A stretch of 64,000 nucleotides of DNA from assembly GCA_963821935.1 (NCBI GenBank), contig CAWGFM010000004.1:496001-560000 (forward strand), given 5' to 3'. Source of the DNA: JAOUEA01 sp963821935. GTDB taxonomy: Bacteria; Actinomycetota; UBA4738; HRBIN12. Numbering within the stretch: position 1 is the first letter of the stretch; each line of letters starts with the position of its first letter. The position numbers and the translations under genes were made by a program. The notes under the pieces were generated by a model. It made no database searches. It saw only the letters and a list, made by a program, of their open reading frames with translations, and was not told the DNA's origin. Positions 8,264-16,466 of the stretch are shown here, in pieces.

Positions 8264-9419
8264 TCACTGTCGTCCATCCGTTCGATGCTCGCCCTCGCGT
8301 GCCAGCTGCCGGCGAGCGACCCAGCGCCGGGCCACCTGGTAGACGATGACCACGGTCATGATGAAGATGCCCTGCAGGATGATCATGAACTCGCGCGGGA
8401 TTTCGGTGTTGATCTGCAGGGCCGTCTCACCCCGGGACAGCACACCCCAGAAGATGGCCGCGAATACGATCCCGACGGGGTTGTTCTGGCCCAGGAACGC
8501 AACCGCGATGCCTGTGAACCCGAGCTGGGCCTCGTAGTTCTGCACCAGTGCCCCTTTGTCCACCAGCAGCTGCTGCATGCCGACCAACCCCGCGAGCGCG
8601 CCCGAGATGAGGAACAGCTTGAGCTGCACGGCGCCGATCGAGATGCCGCCCGCCCGCGCCGAACCGGGCGAGGTGCCCACCGCTCGCGCCTCATAGCCCA
8701 GCCGCGTGCGCTTGAACATGAACCACACGAGCCCGGCAGCCACGATCGCGATCGGCAGCAGCAGCGACAGGTCGGCCGAAGGGCCGACGCCGAAGACCGA
8801 GCCGATCTCGGGGATCAGCGCGTTGTCCAGGAACTTGTCCGAGCGAAGATCGGTGGCGAGCTGTTCCTCGGTGAACTTCAAGCGGCCCGTTCAGGGCCCA
8901 CCCCAGGAAGCTGACCGCGATGCCGTTCAGCATGATCGTGGTCACGACCTCGTGCGCGCCGGTCTTGACCTTGAGCACGCCGGCGATCCCCGCGAAGAAC
9001 ATGCCGCCGAGCATCGCGAAGACCAGCACCGCGATGACCAGCGTTGGGCCGGGCAGGAAATCGAGCTTCAGCGCCGCCCAGGTGGCGGTCACCATGCCGA
9101 TCAGGTACTGGCCCTCGACCCCGATGTTGAACAACCCTGCCTTGAAGCACACCGCCACGGCGAGCGCGGAGAAGATCAACGGCGTCGCGATCGTCAGGAC
9201 CTGACCGAAGCTGGTGGCGATCTCGGAACGCGTACTCCAGGATGGCGCTGTAGACGTCGATCGGGCTCTCTCCGTACAGCACGATGATGACCGCGCCGAT
9301 GATCAGGGACAGGATGAAGGCGGCCACCAAGGCGCCCGCTCTGGACGAGCAGGTTCTCGAGCCAGCGTGGTCTGGTGCGTGTCCGGACCGCCGGGATCCT
9401 GCGCCGCCTGGCACGCCAT
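8264..9419 (-). CDS. Nucleoside ABC transporter permease, NupP/BmpD-type (frameshifted as read)
   Basis: The pieces in order are a leader MACQAAQDPGG in one frame, LVAAFILSLIIGAVIIVLYG in another, SALAVAVCFKAGLFNIGVEG through NGIAVSFLGWALNGPL in a third, and LGYEARAVGTSPGSARAGG through the stop at 8264. Breaks lie near 9345, 9225 and 8890, possibly with a further one near 9360. Together they cover a normal permease of about 380 residues with 8-10 membrane spans and the EAA-like loop VGTSPGSARAGGI. The ATG at 9419 directly follows the ATPase stop (TAG-ATG). The pattern suggests consensus indels. Confidence 0.75.
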
Positions 9420-10964
9420 CTACGCCTCCACCTCGGCGACGTCACCGAGCATGCCTCGCCCACCTCTTCCGCCGCGGCGTCCGGCGAGAATTCGGCAGTG
9501 ATGCGGCCCTCGTAGAGCGTGACGATGCGGTCGGACAACGCGTAGATCTCGTCGAGCTCGGCCGAGATCAGCAGCACCGCCCGGCCCTCGGCCTTCTGCT
9601 CCAGGATCTGCGCCAGACGAACTCGATCGCGCCCACGTCGAGACCCCGCGTCGGTTGCGCCGCCACCAAGAGCTTCGGGATCGGTCTCGAGCTCGCGGGC
9701 CAGGATCAGCTTCTGTTGGTTGCCGCCCGACAGGGTTCCGGCGGTCACGTCGATGCTTCGCGCCCGCACGTCGAAACGCTCGATGAGTCGGGCGGCAAGC
9801 TGCTTGATCTTCTTGATGAACAGGAAGCCGCCGGCGCCGCTGAACTCGTCATCGTCCTGACGCCCCAGGACCGCGTTCTCCCACAGCGTCATGTCCAGCA
9901 CCAGACCCTGCTCGTGCCGGTCCTCGGGGACGAACGCGACCCCCGCGTTGCGGATGCTGCTCCGTGCTCCGGCCGACCAGATCCTGGCCGTCCACGGTGA
10001 CCGTGCCGCCGTCCAGGGGCCGAAGGCCCATGATCGCGTCGGCCAGCTCGCGCTGGCCGTTGCCCTCGACACCGGCCACCCCCACGATCTCCCCCGCCCG
10101 AACCTCGAGGCTGAGACCTTGAGCCGGCCGCCGCGCAGGTCGTCCACGCGCAGGACCGTGGCGCCGACCGCCGCTGTCCGGCTTCTCCAGGCGGAACAGC
10201 ACGGGGCGGCCGACCATCATCTCGGCAAGCCGTCGCCTTGTCCGTTTCCTGCGGCGTCGTCTCACCGACGACGACACCACGGCGCAGGACCGTGATGCGA
10301 TCGGCGATCTCCAGGACTTCGTCGAGCTTGTGGCTGATGAACACGATCGACTTCCCGTCCGCCACCAGCCGGCGAAGGTTGTCGAACAGGTCCTGGGTCT
10401 CGGCGGGCGTCAGCACCGCCGTCGGCTCATCGAGGATGAGGATCTCCACGCCTCGATAGAGCGCCTTGAGGATCTCGACCCGTTGCTCCTCACCGACGGA
10501 AAGATCCTCGACCGTCGCACCGGGATCGATCGAGAACCCATAGGATTCGGCCAGCTCTCGCACCTTGGCCTCGGCCGCATCCGTGTTCAGGATCGGACCG
10601 TCCTCATCGCCCAGGATCACGTTCTCGGTCACGGTGAACGGATCCACCAGCACGAAATGCTGATGGACCATGCCGATCCCACTCGCGATGGCGTCGCGCG
10701 GCGAGGAGATCTTGCGCTCCTGTCCGCGGAGCTCGATCCGTCCCGCATCGGCCGGGTACATCCCGTACAGCACCCGCATCAGCGTCGACTTGCCGGCGCC
10801 GTTCTCTCCGATCAGCGCATGAACCTCGCCGGCTCGCAGCTCCAGGCTGACGTCGTCATTGGCGACGACACCCGGGAACCGCTTGGTGATGCCGTCCAGG
10901 ACGACGAGAGGCGGGGCGCTCGCGCGCCCCGCCTCGTCGGCGTCGTTCGTCTTGGTGGCGACAC
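9420..10964 (-). CDS. Nucleoside ABC transporter ATPase, NupO-type double cassette (heavily frameshifted as read)
   Basis: The first cassette is intact: Walker A GENGAGKSTLMRVL, signature LSVGEEQRVEILKAL, Walker B ILILDEPTAVLTP and the switch His in FISHKLDEV. The second cassette is recognisable (GVEGNGQRELADAIMGLRPL, GVAFVPEDRHEQGLVLDMTL, LSGGNQQKLILARELETDP, LISAELDEIYALSDRIV) but is scattered over three frames. I see breaks near 10240, 10165, 10120, 9965, 9690, 9612 and 9450. The start is probably GTG at 10964 with one further shift soon after. This architecture is that of sugar/nucleoside importers such as RbsA and NupO. It energises the two permeases downstream. Confidence 0.75.
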
Positions 10965-10975
10965 TCCGCCGGAGA

Positions 10976-12077
10976 TTACGCGTTCTCGGGCTCTTCGGGG
11001 ACCACGATCTCCCCGCTGATGATCTGCTCCTTGAACGTGTCCATCTGCTCGACGATGTCGTCGGTGAGCTCCTCCTCGTTGGACGTCGGAGAAGTCCACG
11101 CCCTTCGACATCGAGACCGAACACCTGGAACCCACCCTTGAACGCATCGTCGGAGGTCTGCTCGATGGCGTCGTAGACGGCCGTGTCGACCCGCTTGAGC
11201 ATCGACGTGAGGATCAACGGCTGCTCCTCGGGAGCGGCGGTGAGGTACTGGTCGGAGTCGACCCCGATGGCCAGCTTGTTGGCGTCGACGGCGGCACGGA
11301 AGAGTCCCGCGCCCGACAGACCCGCTGCGTGATAGACGATCTCCGCTCCATCGTCGTACATCTTGGCGGACAGGGCCTCGCCCTTGACGTCGTTCACGAA
11401 GGCCGTCGTGTCGTCACCGATGTACTCGACCAGGACGTCGATGTCCGGGTTCACCGCCTTGGCGCCGGCCGTGTAGCCGGCTTCGAACTTCTCGATGAGG
11501 CCGGTCCCTTCCTGCCCACCGAGGAACCCGATCGTGTCGCACTCGCATTTCGAGCGCGGCGGCGGCGCCCACCAGGTAGGAGCCTTCCTGCTCCTTGAAC
11601 GTGAGGTCGGCGACGTTGGTCAGACCTTCAGCGTCGGGGAGGAAGGTGGCGAACCCATCGATGACGCCGAAGTTCACGTCCGGGTAGTCGGCCGCGATGG
11701 CGGCAACACCCTCGGAGAACGCGAACCCCACGCCGATCACGATGTCGTAGCCCTCTTCGGCGAGCGCTTCGATGTTGGCGTCACGGTTGGAGCCGGTGTT
11801 GTTGGCCTCGACGAAGTTCGACGTTCTCCTCACACACCTGGTCGTCGGCGATCGCCTGGTCCAGGCCGGCCTTCGCCGCGTCGTTGAACGACTTGTCACC
11901 CAGACCACCGACGTCGAGCGCGATCCCCACGCGGATCTCCGATGTGCATTCATCCGATCCGCCGGTCGCGCCGGTCTCTCCACCCGCGCCGTCCGTCGAG
12001 TCATCGCCACCGCAGGCCGAAGCCACGAGAGCGAGCGCCACGACGGGCAGAGCGAGCGTGCGAAGCCACTTCGGCAT
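10976..12077 (-). CDS. BmpA/Med-family nucleoside-binding lipoprotein (frameshifted as read)
   Basis: The protein begins MPKWLRTLALPVVALALVAS with a lipobox ending ASAC, so it is a membrane-anchored binding protein. Family blocks follow: VGIALDVGGLGDKSFNDAA, ALAEEGYDIVIGVGFAFSEG, YPDVNFGVIDGFA, IGFLGGQEG (recoverable only across a frame change), VYHAAGLSGAGLFRAA and the end FKEQIISGEIVVPEEPENA. Breaks lie near 11822, 11545, 11113 and 11085. BmpA-type proteins deliver nucleosides to the ATPase/permease pair, which follows 11 bases downstream. GGAAGGGG precedes the ATG. An inverted repeat lies upstream at 12103-12121. Confidence 0.8.
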
Positions 12078-12097
12078 GCTGCTTCCCCTTCCGTATT

Positions 12098-12138
12098 CGA
12101 TCGGCCGGCGTGAAGCCGGCCTGTCTCCCCGATCGGCC
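12098..12138. repeat. Inverted repeat and paired CGATCGGCC motifs upstream of bmpA
   Basis: GGCCGGC-GTGAA-GCCGGCC at 12103-12121 is a perfect 7-bp inverted repeat. CGATCGGCC occurs twice, at 12098-12106 and 12130-12138, 32 bases apart (about three helical turns). Together they sit between the bmpA start and a possible minus-strand -10 (GACAAT at 12162-12157), so they may form an operator or leader hairpin. Confidence 0.35.
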
Positions 12139-12257
12139 GTGGCCGACACGTGGAGGATTGTCCTCGGGCCTCCGCCAACCGTCAAACGGCGAGCCGCTTG
12201 GCGAGGGCTGCGCGTCGACCCCTTCGTGGGAGACTACGCACCCGAGGGAGCCCAGGG

Positions 12258-12680
12258 ATGCCCGACGAACCCCGCAACACACCACAGGAGATCCGCGAAG
12301 CCATGGCCGGGTCGGCCTTCCACACCTGGATGGGCATGCGGGTGGTCGAGGTGGCCGATGGCCAGGTGGTGCTCGAGCTGCTGACCTCCGAGCACCACCG
12401 GAACCTGCAGGGGCTGATCCACGGGGGAGTCATCGCCACGCTGGCGGATACGGCCGCGGGGCTGGCGATGCGCTCGATGCTGGAACCGGGATGGCGTCAC
12501 GTCACGATCGATCTGGCCCTGCAGTACCTGCGCGCCGCACGCGGCGGCACCCTGACGGCGCACGGCTCCGTGCTGCGCACGGCCCGTTCGATCGGCTTCG
12601 CGCAGGCCGAGGTCCTCGACGACAACGACGCGGTGGTGGCGCGGGCACAGGTGACGATCGCGCTCTCGGGCCGGGACTAG
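12258..12680 (+). CDS. PaaI-family hot-dog thioesterase
   Basis: The 140-residue protein has the hot-dog core of the PaaI/YdiI branch: EHHRNLQGLIHGGVIATLAD, containing the HGG(V/A)-x(4)-AD active-site block, followed by TIDLALQYLRAARGGTLTAHG and SIGFAQAEVLDD. These enzymes hydrolyse acyl- or aryl-CoA esters; the natural substrate cannot be told from sequence. The start at ATG 12258 is preferred because the upstream in-frame stretch is Arg-rich and unlike the family. It ends convergently on the SCP2 gene with a 4-base overlap. Confidence 0.88.
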   Translation: MPDEPRNTPQEIREAMAGSAFHTWMGMRVVEVADGQVVLELLTSEHHRNLQGLIHGGVIATLADTAAGLAMRSMLEPGWRHVTIDLALQYLRAARGGTLTAHGSVLRTARSIGFAQAEVLDDNDAVVARAQVTIALSGRD

Positions 12681-13060
12681 TACTCGACATCGATCGCCCG
12701 CATGGCCTCGGGTATCTGTGTCAGCACGCCCTGCAGACCCATCAACATGCCCATGTTGCCGTCGACCTTGATCTTGCCGGTCATGAACGCGGTGACCGGG
12801 GAGACCTCCGACCTGGCCAGCCCCACGGCGGTGTCGTAGCTCTGCGAGATCGTGGCATCCGGGCCGTCCACGTCGCCCACGCCCATGTCGATCGTCTGAT
12901 CCACGATCCGGATCCAGTAGCGCGTCTCGCCCTGATCACCCTTGATCACCTGTTGGATCGTCGCCGTGTGACCCGCGGCTGCAGTGAGGAAGGCTTCGCT
13001 GGCGTTCAGGTGGGCCGTCAGCGCTTCGGCCCACTCGGGGGAAAGGAACTTCACGGCCAC
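12677..13060 (-). CDS. SCP2 sterol-binding-domain protein
   Basis: The 127-residue protein starts MAVKFLSPEWAEALTAHLNA and continues with YWIRIVDQTIDMGVGDVDGP, DATISQSYDTAVGLARSEVS and GKIKVDGNMGMLMGLQGVL. That is the pattern of stand-alone SCP2-fold proteins, which bind hydrophobic ligands such as fatty acyl chains. Actinobacteria carry several copies, and the ligand here is unknown. It is cytoplasmic with no signal peptide. The convergent thioesterase gene hints at acyl-CoA metabolism, but that is inference. Confidence 0.85.
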   Translation of the reverse strand: MAVKFLSPEWAEALTAHLNASEAFLTAAAGHTATIQQVIKGDQGETRYWIRIVDQTIDMGVGDVDGPDATISQSYDTAVGLARSEVSPVTAFMTGKIKVDGNMGMLMGLQGVLTQIPEAMRAIDVEY

Positions 13061-13132
13061 TTCTGGACTCCCTCGTGTGCGGTTCCGGTCGGTCGGTGCC
13101 GAGTATAGGCGGGCCTGTGGAGCTTCCTCGGG

Positions 13133-13804
13133 CTACCGTCCCTCGGCGACCTCCTCGGCGACCGCGAACCAATCGGGGTCGGTGAGATGTGAGGCGTCGG
13201 AGAGGAACCACGCCGATCGATCGTCGCCGCTGATCACCACGGTGTTGATGGAGGTGTTCTCCGGAAGGAAGAACATGTCCTGGTCGCGGATGCCCAAGAT
13301 ATGTGCGAAGTACGCGTTGATCACCCCACCGTGCGCGACCACGATGACGTCGCCGACCGGATGCGTGGCGATGATGTCCTCCACGGCGGCGACGCAGCGA
13401 CGTTGGAACGCCTCAGCGGTTTCGCTGCCGGGCGCGAGATGCCAGGCAGGGTTCTGGTTCCGGAACAGCTCGATCGCCTCCGGATGCTCGCGGAAGATCT
13501 CCTCGAAGTCCTTCTCCTCCCACTCGCCGCCGAACCACTCGCACAGGTCATCGCGCTCGATCACCTCGATGCCGGCACGCTCGGCGTAGACCTGGGCGGT
13601 CTGTCGGGCGCGGGCCAGCGTCGAGGAGTAGAGCGCCGCGGGCTTCGGCAACAACGACAGCCGATGGGCCAGCAACCGGGATTGCTCGATCCCCACCTCG
13701 CCGAGCGGCGGGTCGTACTGCTCCCCTTGCGGCGTGGTGAGGCGGGCCGTGGAGTCGTAGTCGGGGCGACCATGCCGGATCAGGTACAGACGGCGTTCGC
13801 TCAC
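13133..13804 (-). CDS. Histidine phosphatase family protein (phosphoglycerate mutase-like)
   Basis: The 223-residue protein has the catalytic RHG motif (RLYLIRHGRPDYD, residues 5-17), the arginine motif STLARARQTAQVYAE, the acidic block CEWFGGEWEEKDF and the second catalytic His in VIVVAHGGVINAYFAH. These define histidine phosphatases; whether it acts on a phospho-metabolite or protein is not clear. The GTG start at 13804 overlaps the stop of the upstream gene (GTGA), which suggests translational coupling to the HTH protein at 13801-14199. Confidence 0.9.
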   Translation of the reverse strand: MSERRLYLIRHGRPDYDSTARLTTPQGEQYDPPLGEVGIEQSRLLAHRLSLLPKPAALYSSTLARARQTAQVYAERAGIEVIERDDLCEWFGGEWEEKDFEEIFREHPEAIELFRNQNPAWHLAPGSETAEAFQRRCVAAVEDIIATHPVGDVIVVAHGGVINAYFAHILGIRDQDMFFLPENTSINTVVISGDDRSAWFLSDASHLTDPDWFAVAEEVAEGR

Positions 13805-14199
13805 GGGGCGGGTTCCGTCCGCAGATCGGGAGCCAGCGCACCGGTGCGACGCGCGTGCCGCTCGTGCCACTCAGTCGCGAACGACTCCACGTCCTCGCGG
13901 AGCCAGATGCGGCCGGAAGCGAGCGACGTGATGGGCTCGGGGAACGAGCCACGATCGATGTACGTGACCACCCGACGCTTGTCCCAGCCCACGATCTCGG
14001 CCGCCTCGGCGACCCCCGCGATCGCGGGGATCACCTCCACGGTGAGAGTGACGTCGTCCCCCACCGTCCGCCGCAGCTGCGTGTAGCACTCGCGTCGGCT
14101 GACGCCGGTGACCTCGATGAACGCCGACGAGTCGAGGATGCGCGCGTAGAAGCGACCTCCCGTCTCCCACATGCGAACCCGCACCGCATCGTCTGCCAT
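13801..14199 (-). CDS. Small putative DNA-binding protein with AlpA/MerR-like C-terminal helix-turn-helix
   Basis: The 132-residue protein has two parts. The N-terminal 55 residues (MWETGGRFYARILDSSAFIE, RRECYTQLRRTVGDDVTLTV) resemble the HicB-type fold. The C-terminal part (GVAEAAEIVGWDKRRVVTYI, FPEPITSLASGRIWLREDVE) resembles AlpA/excisionase-like winged helices that choose a partner residue before the wing. No HicA toxin gene is adjacent. Its promoter is a TATCCT box 7 bases before the ATG. It is coupled to the phosphatase gene downstream by a GTGA overlap. Function unknown; DNA binding is inferred. Confidence 0.65.
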   Translation of the reverse strand: MADDAVRVRMWETGGRFYARILDSSAFIEVTGVSRRECYTQLRRTVGDDVTLTVEVIPAIAGVAEAAEIVGWDKRRVVTYIDRGSFPEPITSLASGRIWLREDVESFATEWHERHARRTGALAPDLRTEPAP

Positions 14200-14206
14200 C
14201 GACCCC

Positions 14207-14212
14207 AGGATA
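14207..14212 (-). promoter_or_regulatory. -10 box TATCCT of the leaderless gene at 14199
   Basis: On the minus strand TATCCT is separated from the ATG at 14199 by exactly 7 bases (GGGGTCG), with no ribosome binding site. Confidence 0.5.
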
Positions 14213-14280
14213 CCGACCCCGTATGACGCCGTCCCCTCAGGGCTGGTCGGGTCCCAGGCGCTCGACTCGGGCGATCCGTG

Positions 14281-14439
14281 TCACCAGCCGCAGCAGGGGA
14301 GGATGTAGTGACATGCCGGGCACTTGTAGTGCGCGTGCTCGGGTTCCATGGGGTGTCCACACAGATCGCAGGGCAGACGCTTGGAGTCGGTGAGGACGAG
14401 GCAGCCTTCGTCGCGATCGACGGTGGCGTCCGGTTGCAT
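14281..14439 (-). CDS. 52-residue zinc-ribbon protein
   Basis: The protein starts MQPDATVDRDEGCLVLTDSK and then shows LPCDLCGHPMEPEHAHYKCP and CHYILPCCGW. The CxxC...CxxC spacing and the terminal CC make a zinc ribbon very likely. Small proteins of this kind are common in actinobacteria but have no known role. I chose the ATG at 14439 because TACGAT lies 6 bases before it (leaderless pattern). A longer start at 14526 would overlap the next gene by 61 bases. Confidence 0.65.
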   Translation of the reverse strand: MQPDATVDRDEGCLVLTDSKRLPCDLCGHPMEPEHAHYKCPACHYILPCCGW

Positions 14440-14445
14440 CACGGC

Positions 14446-14451
14446 ATCGTA
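14446..14451 (-). promoter_or_regulatory. -10 box TACGAT of the zinc-ribbon gene
   Basis: TACGAT on the minus strand is 6 bases before the ATG at 14439. It supports the short start for this gene and lies inside the leader of no other minus-strand gene. Confidence 0.45.
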
Positions 14452-14465
14452 ACGGTGGGCACCGA

Positions 14466-14756
14466 CTACTTCTCGGAAGGCGGCGGTCGATAGCGGCCGG
14501 CCCGGCGAAGTTCCGAACGCCAGCACTCCGTGTGCCAGTGGCGGCGACCCTCGACGTCACCGTGCGGCACCACCACGAGGTGCCAGATCCCCGCGCGGAC
14601 CATGTGGTCGCAGCCGGGGCATCGGTACTCCTTCTGACCGCCGACATGCCGGACGTCGAACCCCGGTGCCTGTGCCCAGAGCGGCGCGTCGGCCCGAGCC
14701 GGAGGAGCCTCGGGTGCGTCGTAGAACTGAGGATCGCGACGGTTCTTGCGGGGCAT
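14466..14756 (-). CDS. Conserved actinobacterial 96-residue protein with CxxC and HWHxxCW motifs
   Basis: The protein begins MPRKNRRDPQFYDAPEAPP and contains YRCPGCDHMVRAGIWHLVVV followed by RRHWHTECWRSELRR. The CPGC pair and the HWHTECW block look like a metal site. The family is widespread in Actinomycetota (sometimes mis-named ATP/GTP-binding protein) and has no known function. It follows the alpha/beta hydrolase gene by 6 bases on the same strand, so they are probably co-transcribed. Confidence 0.8.
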   Translation of the reverse strand: MPRKNRRDPQFYDAPEAPPARADAPLWAQAPGFDVRHVGGQKEYRCPGCDHMVRAGIWHLVVVPHGDVEGRRHWHTECWRSELRRAGRYRPPPSEK

Positions 14757-14762
14757 GACGGG

Positions 14763-15446
14763 TCACGCCCCCCCATGCTCACGCATGAAGGCAGTCACGA
14801 TGGGCGCAACCGAAGCGGCCGTCGCGGCCGGATCGCGTTTCGCGCCTCGGACCTCGAACGAATGACCGCCGCCCTCGATCGGGTGCAAGGCGGCCTTCGA
14901 TCCCAACTTCGAGATGACCGGCTCCAGCACCTCCCCCGTCGCGAAGGGGTCCCGTGTGCCTTGCAGGAACAGCATCGGAACCCCGATCGAGTAGAGGTGC
15001 TCGTCCCGCACGCGATCGGGCTTGCCGGGCGCATGCAGTGGATAACCCAGGAACACCAAGCCGGCAGCGGGCATGCCTTCAGCAACCGCCATGGAGGCCA
15101 TGCGACCGCCGAAGGACTTCCCGCTGGCCCACACCGGCTCGTCGGCACCGTCCGAACGCGTGCGCGCCGCTTCGAACGCCGCTCGCCATGCCGCGATCGC
15201 GACCGGGGCCCGGTCGGGTGCGCGCTTCTTCTCGCCCTCCATGTACGGGAAGTTGAAGCGCAGGGTGGCGACCCCTTCCTCGTTCATGGCCCTCGTGAAG
15301 CCCACCATGAAGGGATGCTCCATACCGGCGCCGGCGCCATGGGCGACCACGATCGTCGACCGGGCGCCGGCCGGCCGCGCGTACATGCCGGAGACCGGCC
15401 CCTTGTCGGGCACGTCGATCTGGATCCGTTCCTCGAGGTCGCTCAT
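14763..15446 (-). CDS. Alpha/beta-hydrolase (KANL3/Tex30-like) family protein
   Basis: The 227-residue protein has STIVVAHGAGAGMEHPFMVG, ATLRFNFPYMEGEKK, the nucleophile elbow WASGKSFGGRMASMAVAEG (GKSFGG, Ser), LQGTRDPFAT with the acid, and GGGHSFEV with the catalytic His. This is the small dienelactone-hydrolase-like branch; the substrate is unknown. ATG 15446 and ATG 15455 are both possible. The former is preferred because it leaves room from the divergent DUF72 start. Start regions of the two genes overlap. Confidence 0.82.
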   Translation of the reverse strand: MSDLEERIQIDVPDKGPVSGMYARPAGARSTIVVAHGAGAGMEHPFMVGFTRAMNEEGVATLRFNFPYMEGEKKRAPDRAPVAIAAWRAAFEAARTRSDGADEPVWASGKSFGGRMASMAVAEGMPAAGLVFLGYPLHAPGKPDRVRDEHLYSIGVPMLFLQGTRDPFATGEVLEPVISKLGSKAALHPIEGGGHSFEVRGAKRDPAATAASVAPIVTAFMREHGGA

Positions 15447-15456
15447 GCGTGCCATG

Positions 15457-16191
15457 ATGCACGCCGTGACAGGAAGCTTCTACCTGGGGACGTCGGGGTT
15501 CAGCTTCGACGGGTGGAAACACGGGGTGTTCTACCCGGAGGGGCTGAAGAACCGCGAGATGCTCTCCTACTACTCGTCGCAGCTGAACTCGGTAGAGATC
15601 AACTACACGTTCCGCCGGTTCCCCACCGAGAAGGCACTGAGCGCCTGGCGTGAGCTCGCCTCCGATGGCTTCGTCTTCACGCTGAAGGCCAACCAACGGA
15701 TCACGCACTCGAAGCGTCTGCACGACGTCGACGACGACGTTCGCCGATTCCTGGAGGCCGGCAAGGCGCTCGGCGACCGGTTCGGCTGCCTGCTGTTCCA
15801 GTGCCCGCCGAACCTGGTGTACGACCGGGCCCTGATCGAGGGATTCGTGGGCTACCTGCCTCCGCCGGGCCCGGGCACCCCGAGGTTCGCCATGGAGTTC
15901 CGCCACGCCTCGTGGTTCGAGGCGAAGGATCTGCTGAAGAGCCAAGGGGTCGCGTGGTGCGTCGCCGAGACCGACGACAAGGACCCCAAACCCGAAGATC
16001 TCTCGTGGGAGCCCGCCGGCTACCTGCGGCTCCGCAAGACCGAGTACGACGACGCGGAGCTGCAGACCTGGGCAGCACGGATCCGGCCAGCGCTCGAGGG
16101 TGGCGCCGATGTCTTCTGCTACTTCAAGCACGAGGACGAGGGTGCGTCCCCACAGATGGCGAAGCGTCTCGAGACGATGCTGCGGAGCTGA
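15457..16191 (+). CDS. DUF72 family protein
   Basis: The 244-residue protein has the family start FYLGTSGFSFDGWKHGVFYP, then LNSVEINYTFRRFPTEKALS, FVFTLKANQRITHSKRL, CLLFQCPPNL, FAMEFRHASWF and the end DVFCYFKHEDEGASPQMAKR. DUF72 proteins adopt a TIM-barrel fold; the reaction is not known. The start is ambiguous among ATG 15454, ATG 15457 and GTG 15466. It diverges from the alpha/beta-hydrolase gene with overlapping start regions, and ends 24 bases before the convergent membrane protein. Confidence 0.88.
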   Translation: MHAVTGSFYLGTSGFSFDGWKHGVFYPEGLKNREMLSYYSSQLNSVEINYTFRRFPTEKALSAWRELASDGFVFTLKANQRITHSKRLHDVDDDVRRFLEAGKALGDRFGCLLFQCPPNLVYDRALIEGFVGYLPPPGPGTPRFAMEFRHASWFEAKDLLKSQGVAWCVAETDDKDPKPEDLSWEPAGYLRLRKTEYDDAELQTWAARIRPALEGGADVFCYFKHEDEGASPQMAKRLETMLRS

Positions 16192-16214
16192 CCCCGGCGC
16201 GATGGCGGAGGGTG

Positions 16215-16457
16215 TCAGCGCCGGCGTGCGCGGCGGCGGCCGATCTCGATCGTGGCGTAGATGACGATCACGATCACGACCAGTGCGATGAAGAGCCCCA
16301 GGACGAGTGGCACATCGTCGGGAAGCAACTGGAACGTCACGTATCCGATGATCACGCCCAGGATGGGACCGATCATGAGCGGACCGGTGTCGGGAGCCGG
16401 AGAGGACCGATCGTCATCCGGTTCGAGGGGTCCCGGCCGCGGCTCTTCGTCACTCAT
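16215..16457 (-). CDS. 80-residue membrane protein of unknown function
   Basis: An acidic Pro-rich N-terminus (MSDEEPRPGPLEPDDDRSSP) is followed by two hydrophobic segments, MIGPILGVIIGYVTFQLLP and VPLVLGLFIALVVIVIVIYA, and a very basic tail (GRRRARRR). This predicts an integral membrane protein with a cytoplasmic basic end. I recognise no family. It lies 9 bases downstream of glnD, the long gene read just before it on the same strand. Confidence 0.65.
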   Translation of the reverse strand: MSDEEPRPGPLEPDDDRSSPAPDTGPLMIGPILGVIIGYVTFQLLPDDVPLVLGLFIALVVIVIVIYATIEIGRRRARRR

Positions 16458-16466
16458 GCGGTGAGC

